A DNA stretch of 64,000 nt from Volvox africanus (taxonomy: Eukaryota; Chlorophyta; Chlorophyceae; Chlamydomonadales; Volvocaceae), in assembly GCA_030268105.1 (NCBI GenBank), contig BSDZ01000022.1:434001-498000 (forward strand), read 5' to 3'. Shown one piece after another: positions 58,523-64,000 of the stretch. Below the pieces are notes generated by a model. It did no database searches. It saw nothing but the letters and a program-made list of their open reading frames with translations, and had not been told where the DNA came from. How positions within the stretch are numbered: position 1 is the first letter of the stretch; every line of letters starts with the position of its first letter. A program made the translations under genes and the position numbers.

Positions 58523-61490
58523 GTGCTTGGGTCGTATACGCTTCGCGTGACGCTGCCAAGAGGTCGTTGTGGAGCTGGTGTTCGGTGTGATCTGAGGCGT
58601 CTGTGGTGTGCGGTCACGGCCGTGCAGGATTCCCTGATTGCGCGTGCCCCGCGTGCGGCTATGAGCCTGCAGTGCAGTGAGGTTTTGGATTAGTGGTTTT
58701 GGATTGGTTGGACAAGGAAGGGGGAAGTCAGTCAGGGTTGCAGCAGAGGGAACGCGCAGCTATATGTGCAGAAGGCAATACCTGCTGTTTAGTGCGGTTG
58801 TGAAGCTGAGTCCCATCCTGAACGCGATCATGAGAGCCCGCCTGTGCGGTCGTCCACAGCGTTGCGTTCACCAGAAAATGGAGGACAACGATGTATGAGA
58901 ATAGCTTGACGTGAACACATCGCATCTCATAAAGCTTGAAACTATTTAATCTAAATAATAATTAATCGATTAGGCGAATCATAGCTGGTTAATTCGATGA
59001 TCCAGTTCTGCTGAGCGGTTAACAGCGGTCCAGTTTAACCGTGGTGGGTCATCAGCTCATCAATCGATATCTTCAATTAAAGACAGATGTTAAGCGCAAA
59101 ATGATATCTGGACGCTGTCGTTGGGAAGTAACTTATGGGTGCGTATCATACATAAGACGGCACTGAGACTCGAAGCACGTTTCCTTGAGGTTCCAGTTAA
59201 TGATGGCGGATAGTTGCACGCAATAATCAAGAATTTGTCAGCAGCCTGATTGTTTATTACTAACACACGTCCGGCAGATACTACCTCTGCTTTCGGTCCG
59301 TACCGAAATTCTCAAAACCGAAATTCTGTAATTATACAAAGCAACATCGTATTATAGTCTCCTCTATAAGGAAAAAGTCAGCTCAGCCGGCTTTCTGACT
59401 GTAAGTTAGCTATTGACGTACAAAATGCAAGGTTTTGGGCTCGCCAAAAACAAGTTTTACGAACTCGTCATGGTCTTTTGGTACGGTTTTGAGGCCGTGG
59501 AGCAGCAGAGAGTGTAAAGTTTTCCTCCTGGGGTCAGATCGCGTTTCCGTTCTCTTTGCTTTATTGTCGTTGTCCCCGTTGGTTTTGGTTCCTTGGGTTT
59601 TAAGCGGCAGTAGCGTTCCGTTGACCTCGCTGTTTCGTTTATAAAGTCCTGCGATTTCCAATGCAAATTTATCCTATTAGGAGGTTTAGGACTAAATATT
59701 TCTTATGAGGGAAGCTACGGACCCCTTCTGATCCCCCTGTGGGGTCAACTCCTAAGATCGTCAATTACTAAGATCGTAAGATGGTATCAGAGCAGAGCGC
59801 AGGCCAATAAGGTCTTGAGCAGGCCAACTCGGCGATTGTCCGAAGAATGTTATCGGCTTGTCCCTTTGGGAAGTAATTGCGATAGCTCTTAATAGTATCT
59901 GTCAAATTTGTGATGGGGAGGATACCTAGCTTTTAAAAGTAAGAAAGTTCGCTTGGGCCATTTTGCCCATCTCGTCCCACTTCGTGCTGAAGTCCAACCA
60001 GCGCGCAGGACCACCTATCTACGTAAAGACGTTATATTTGTATGCGATAACGAGCTTCAGATCAATGCTCAGGTAATTAAATATCACATCTCGTCTGCCG
60101 AATTTAACTTTCTGGGTGCTTCGCCTATTTTAGAAATCCCTACATATATTCTTTCATTAAATGGACTTGGAAAACGCGTCGAAGGAGCAAAGCACCCTGA
60201 AGAGTAGCCCCACCCTGATGTATATATGCGAGTTCCCTTCTCTCTCGATGGCAACCTGCTAACGTCTTTATTATTACGGCTAACCGCTAACCGTCCCTTG
60301 AACAGCCATTCGTCAAATTCTTCAGATCTCCAGTTCTCCACATCTCTCAGCTTTGGAGGTGTCATAAGGATGGAAGAGCACTAATAATTCATGAGAATGA
60401 AGACGTTTACAATGCCATTGTTTCGTACGTCGTGTTCGTGTCTATGGTCGTACATGTTACACGCACTGTAAAAAGAACATATGTAGTGCAGCACGGCGCA
60501 GGCAATGGAGATCGGTTTGCAGTATCCAGGACGCAAAGTTTATGGGATGATGCGAAGGTTGCAAGTTTCGGAGGACCCGACACCTCTTAGCCTCAGGTGG
60601 CCGGGTATGAGGCTCAGCCGGAGCTGTTCGTTCGGTGCAGGGGCTGCTTTCACGTGGCGAAAATTGATGGTATGATACAGGTTGGGCGCTCTGATTTTCT
60701 TGCAGCTTCCCGGGTCCTTACGTGTGCCTCACTCCGCATTTGGGGCTATGGGAGTTCTCAAAACCAAGCTGTATAGTGTGTATGGTTTCGTGCACAGTAC
60801 CCATACAAATGGTTTTGGGTTCAAGCTGCCCATTAGATTAATGGAAGACTTTTCCAAGGCATGTGTGGCGAGTGCCGAAACAGTCGGTGCATAGGAAAGA
60901 CCAGTATATTGTAGCTTGTTACACGATTCTAATTAAACAATCTGGCTTTGCCGTCCAACATATTTAAATTGTTTTTAAATATTATTTTCGTACTAATGTG
61001 CCGGAATAGGACAAACAGGCAAGTTGCTCCAGGGCTGGACCGAACCACCAAATGTGTCTATACCTCAAACTCCCTCGCGATCAGACCTCCTCTGGCTCAT
61101 TGGTAGAGGTTAGAGACATCGTGTCCGACCAAGCGCACCTCCATAACCATTTAGGAAAGTACAACCTTGTAAAACACGTAACTCACTCACGCGGCGTTTG
61201 CTTCAAGCAAGCGGACCGTAAAGTGCTTTATGGACCTCCTAATGGTCTGGATCTCGCTCAGGGTAACCGGAGGGCATAAACCTCCTCTGCAGGAAAGCAT
61301 TCAGGAACCCTCCTTCATGCCTACCTGATGCATCTCAACGTCGCGCTCAGGCACCACAGAAACGGAACTTTAACAAGCTTGTTTGTCAAACGGCCTCCCT
61401 TCTGATGCCGCTGCCCAATCCTGGCGCACTTCCCAGTGCCTTTCCAAGTCCAGGCATCCTACCTGGCACCGCTGATCTACGCTGATTCCG
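58523..61490. other. Repeat-containing stretch between the fucosyltransferase and its duplicated exon
   Basis: Holds the LTR primer-binding site and an unclear minus-strand open region at 60084-60365 (MTPPKLRDVENWRSEEFDEW), possibly gag-like. A possible exon after a TTGCAG acceptor at 60706 (LPGSLRVPHSAFGAMGVLKT) ends at 60894. None is firm. If the fucosyltransferase starts near 62 kb, this is its first intron. Confidence 0.35.
59782..59793 (+). mobile_element. LTR-retrotransposon primer-binding site (remnant element)
   Basis: TGGTATCAGAGC exactly matches the complement of the initiator methionine tRNA 3' end used by many plant and algal LTR retrotransposons. An LTR should end just left of it, around 59781, with repeated CTAAGATCGT motifs at 59752 and 59769. 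I found no matching second LTR and no gag-pol frame, so it is a broken or solo remnant. Confidence 0.5.
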
Positions 61491-61655
61491 GCATGAGACT
61501 CAGCCCCACCGCCGCAGCCAGCTCAGAACTGTGGGGCCAGAGGCCCAGCGCGACCACCGTCCAGTTGAGTACTGCGGCCAGCGCCAGGGCTTCCCTCAGC
61601 GTCAAGATCTGGTTGCTTAATCCAAAGGGAGTGAGGAAGGGACCGATGAGGAGTG
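61491..61655 (-). pseudogene. Duplicate of the O-fucosyltransferase N-terminal exon
   Basis: About 160 bases nearly identical to 58290-58455, same strand. The encoded peptide PFGLSNQILTLREALALAAV, LNWTVVALGLWPHSSELAA, GLSLMP differs at only a few residues and lacks a 9-base segment. Similarity stops at the codons just before the GTAAAG donor of the 58.3 kb copy, and here a stop follows (PESA, then TAG), with no donor. It is a truncated exon copy unless an unusual splice is used. Confidence 0.75.
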
Positions 61656-61710
61656 TGATATCGCAGCAATAAAAGTCTGCTGGCCGCAAGGCATTGCCTG
61701 ACGTACAGAG

Positions 61711-62062
61711 TTAAGTGCATGTCGGGCGGCTTGTAGCGGCCTGCTGAGCAGGGTAATTTGAGAATTCTGTGGGAGCCGGGGTGATCATCTTCAGCTCTGT
61801 ATCCTGCAGGTGTGCTAGTACTGTATACGAATCCGCATCGGGACTTTGGGCTCTCCTGTACTCGGTCATGCAAGCGATGAAAAAGAAAAGGAAGGGGAAC
61901 ATGAACATGACCCACGGAAGTGTTTGGTGGATTGAGAGGGTGGCTGGACAGTTGCGACGGGTGTGCGCGCAGGTTATCAACGACAGCCTCCAGGCCACGT
62001 TGCTGACATCCTTGTAAGCACTCCTTGGCACGCTTGTCCATCGCGTCAGGAACATGTGGCAA
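61711..62062 (-). CDS. Possible signal-anchor exon (N-terminus of the fucosyltransferase gene)
   Basis: One minus-strand frame reads LPWVMFMFPFLFFFIACMTE followed by YRRAQSPDADSYTVLAHLQD and a stem-like region. A short N-terminus, single hydrophobic anchor and polar stem are the layout of Golgi type II glycosyltransferases, and the catalytic exons of such an enzyme lie downstream on the same strand. I could not prove the splice to 58.5 kb, so this may be a separate gene remnant. Exact start unclear; the frame is open up to 62184. Confidence 0.35.
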
Positions 62063-62664
62063 GAAAGAAGTATAGCGTCTAGCGGTAAGCTTGCGAGGAA
62101 ATCTACATCATTGGTATAATGGGATAAAGGTGTGACATCTGGAAAAAGGGATTTTCGCGTCAGGTGCATGGAGCGCCAACTCAATAATTGATGTGGGAGC
62201 TTCTTATGGCGGGCTCCATGGTGCCAAGCTGCAGACCGCTATGTGGTGAGCTCCTTTACATTGTCATTTTATAATTACCCTACGAACTACGACAATATTG
62301 TGAACAGCAATCTTTATGGAAAGTCCTAACTAGCTTGCGGCAGTGCGGCACCATCACCGTCGTACAGGCATCCGCGCCCCGAGCCCTTCTCCCTTGCCTA
62401 TTTCCCTATGCATGTGGCTCTTGAATACATGGTTATAAAAGCGCAAAGGGCCTTGCAGTAAAGCCTTCACCGCCCATACTTACGCAATTGCACCTTTTGC
62501 CAGCGCTACAGTCCGGGATTCCTCCCCTCTGCCAAAGCTGCTGCGATTACCGCACTGCTCAGAAGAACCGTCTTTTTAATTTACATATTAAGTCTTGACA
62601 TGCTGATTTGAGGACGCCATCGCATAGGCATACGGACTGTCGCAGCATATTTTTGAACGTCAAA

Positions 62665-64000
62665 ATGCCGTCGGAGCTCTGCAGCATCGCCTCATTTAAC
62701 CCTGATCTCGGTGAGTGGCTTCTGCGCGAAATAACAGATATCCTGTGGCCTGAAGGCCTTGCCGGGTTTGCACTGGTTGACTGGGCACGCAATCGTTTGT
62801 CCTCAGACGATTGGTATTCTTGCCATACGAGTGATGATGAGGCGTTCCAAGATGCATTAGAAAGGAATAGCATCGCATCATTTTTCACGGCGCGGGGAGG
62901 AGTTTCAACCGCGACCTCATTTGTGTACACTTCTATTGCAATAAGTTCACCCGCGCGACTGGCGGACGCCGATCAAGCGCTTGCTGAGATGGTTCCTGAG
63001 CCTATCGACTATCTGGACCCAAGACAGCAGCGCGATCCTCCGGAAATTGATGAGGAGGACGCGCCAGTCTTGAAACGGACACGGAGTGCGGTACCCTTGC
63101 AGTCGGTAAGGTGGCCTCGTTTTCAGGCACAGTAGGGAACAGCGTGAAGAGGATATGTTGGATTGTGCGGGTGACCACCGTTACGGTATTGTCAATTGAT
63201 ATGCTTCGCCAAGGGTGTCCAACGGCAAGCAAGCATAGCTTTGCGGCCTTAAGACTGGCCACCGCATAATTGCGTCTCGAAAATCAATACAGTTGTCCCC
63301 ATGTTGCAGCGGAATTTCAAAGTATCTTTTGCTTCACATCCTTACCACAGTCCTGAGGAGGGGCCCCCTGCACTTCATCCTGCGGCAAGAGGCTGCACGC
63401 CAAAGCTGGCTTTATCCGATCAAGAGCATTCACCAAACCTTATTTTGATTGTATATTGTCCCCAGGCCTTCTCGCCCTCGCGTAGCACATCTACGCCATC
63501 CACAAAGACCAAGGCCAACGCTAGAGTCGGCGCACGTCGAGGGCAGATTTTTCGTGCCTTCGCTGTCTCATCCCCATCTCTTCCGTCGTCTAAGGTCCCC
63601 CATGCTGCAATCCCGGCGGCCGGGTCCGTACGTGTTTCCATTTCTGTGCAGCCAGACTGTGCCTCAGTTCGGGTCCAGATTCTGCCAGCAATCTTCTGCT
63701 TCGGCGACGTGCCGCTGCCTATTCCCTCGGGCAGCACGGACTACTGTGCTGCCCTGCTGGGCCCTGAGGGCAGCGTCGCCGCGGCGGAGAGCTTTCTAAT
63801 CAAGCGTGAAAGTGATTCCCCACAGCCTCAGATTTTCAATTCTGATGAGCCTACAACGCCAACGGCAGAGCCTGTGGCGACAGCCCAGCTCGACGCTGAC
63901 TGCGCGGTAAAGCTGCTTACCCGCCCGCGCGGTGCAACGCTGTGCAAACCAGATACTCCTAAGGATCAAAACAAGAAACGCCAAGCCAAGGAGAAGGAGG
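62665..64000 (+). CDS. Unknown protein, two exons seen, continues past right edge
   Basis: Exon 1 is 62665-63105 (147 codons, MPSELCSIASFNPDLGEWLL) ending CAGTCG before a GTAAGG donor. Exon 2 runs from 63466 after CCCCAG and stays open to the window end. The joint is phase 0. The first part is acidic and helical (REITDILWPEGLAGFALVDW, later IDYLDPRQQRDPPEIDEEDA, then KRTRS, nuclear-signal-like). Exon 2 is Ser/Pro/Ala-rich and turns strongly basic and charged at the edge (PKDQNKKRQAKEKE), suggesting a coiled-coil or bZIP-like region about to begin. A nuclear regulatory protein is a guess only. Start chosen as the ATG opening the coding-like exon; an in-frame upstream ATG at 62608 is possible. 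Confidence 0.55.

Overview
The window is nuclear DNA of a eukaryote, most likely a volvocine/chlamydomonadalean green alga. Nearly every gene is cut by many short GT-AG introns, with donors often GTGGGT, GTGAGT or GTAAGT. There is a plastid-targeted beta-ketoacyl-ACP synthase, a PDZ protein with a transit-peptide-like N-terminus, and a multi-exon gene whose exons look axonemal. TGTAA, the usual volvocine polyadenylation signal, follows two of the stop codons. Exons are GC-rich; introns and spacers are AT-richer and full of small dispersed repeats. The species cannot be named from sequence alone. No operons, CRISPR arrays or rRNA genes were seen.

Layout: (1) 1-1942 minus, a WD40 beta-propeller gene running off the left edge. 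(2) 2965-11093 plus, an 11-exon gene for a ~1629-residue protein kinase with a degenerate glycine loop, DFS in place of DFG and a ~420-residue insert in the C-lobe. (3) 12727-17744 plus, a secreted or surface cysteine-rich modular protein with a C-terminal membrane segment. (4) 19328-24532 minus, a multi-exon gene with axonemal-style short motifs and one hydrophobic segment. (5) 24.5-31 kb, a gene-poor stretch with a broken Ty3/gypsy element interrupted by a foldback repeat. (6) 31010-36874 plus, plastid KAS I with all 11 exons resolved. (7) 37765-39341 minus, an unknown membrane-protein gene. (8) 39465-41898 minus, ALG2 mannosyltransferase. (9) 42214-45426 plus, a plastid-type PDZ membrane protein. 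(10) 47018-52604 plus, an HMG-box-like basic nuclear protein. (11) 54411-58522 minus, possibly reaching 62062, an O-fucosyltransferase-family protein with a partly duplicated exon at 61.5 kb. (12) 62665-64000 plus, an unknown gene running off the right edge.

For KAS I, ALG2, the PDZ gene, the HMG-like gene, the kinase and the cysteine-rich gene, the exon lengths I propose sum to an exact multiple of three with matching intron phases, which supports the models. Every exon shown for the WD40 gene is likewise in phase.

The genes do not form one pathway; they are ordinary neighbours. ALG2 (ER N-glycan assembly), the O-fucosyltransferase (Golgi/ER protein glycosylation) and the cysteine-rich surface protein share the secretory route, and KAS I and the PDZ protein are plastid functions. 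The least ordinary content is the kinase architecture, the exon-modular cysteine-rich protein, the four small repeat families that recur inside introns of unrelated genes, a decayed Lon-like ATPase fragment inside an intron, and the duplicated glycosyltransferase exon. I did not find an obvious new multi-gene system.
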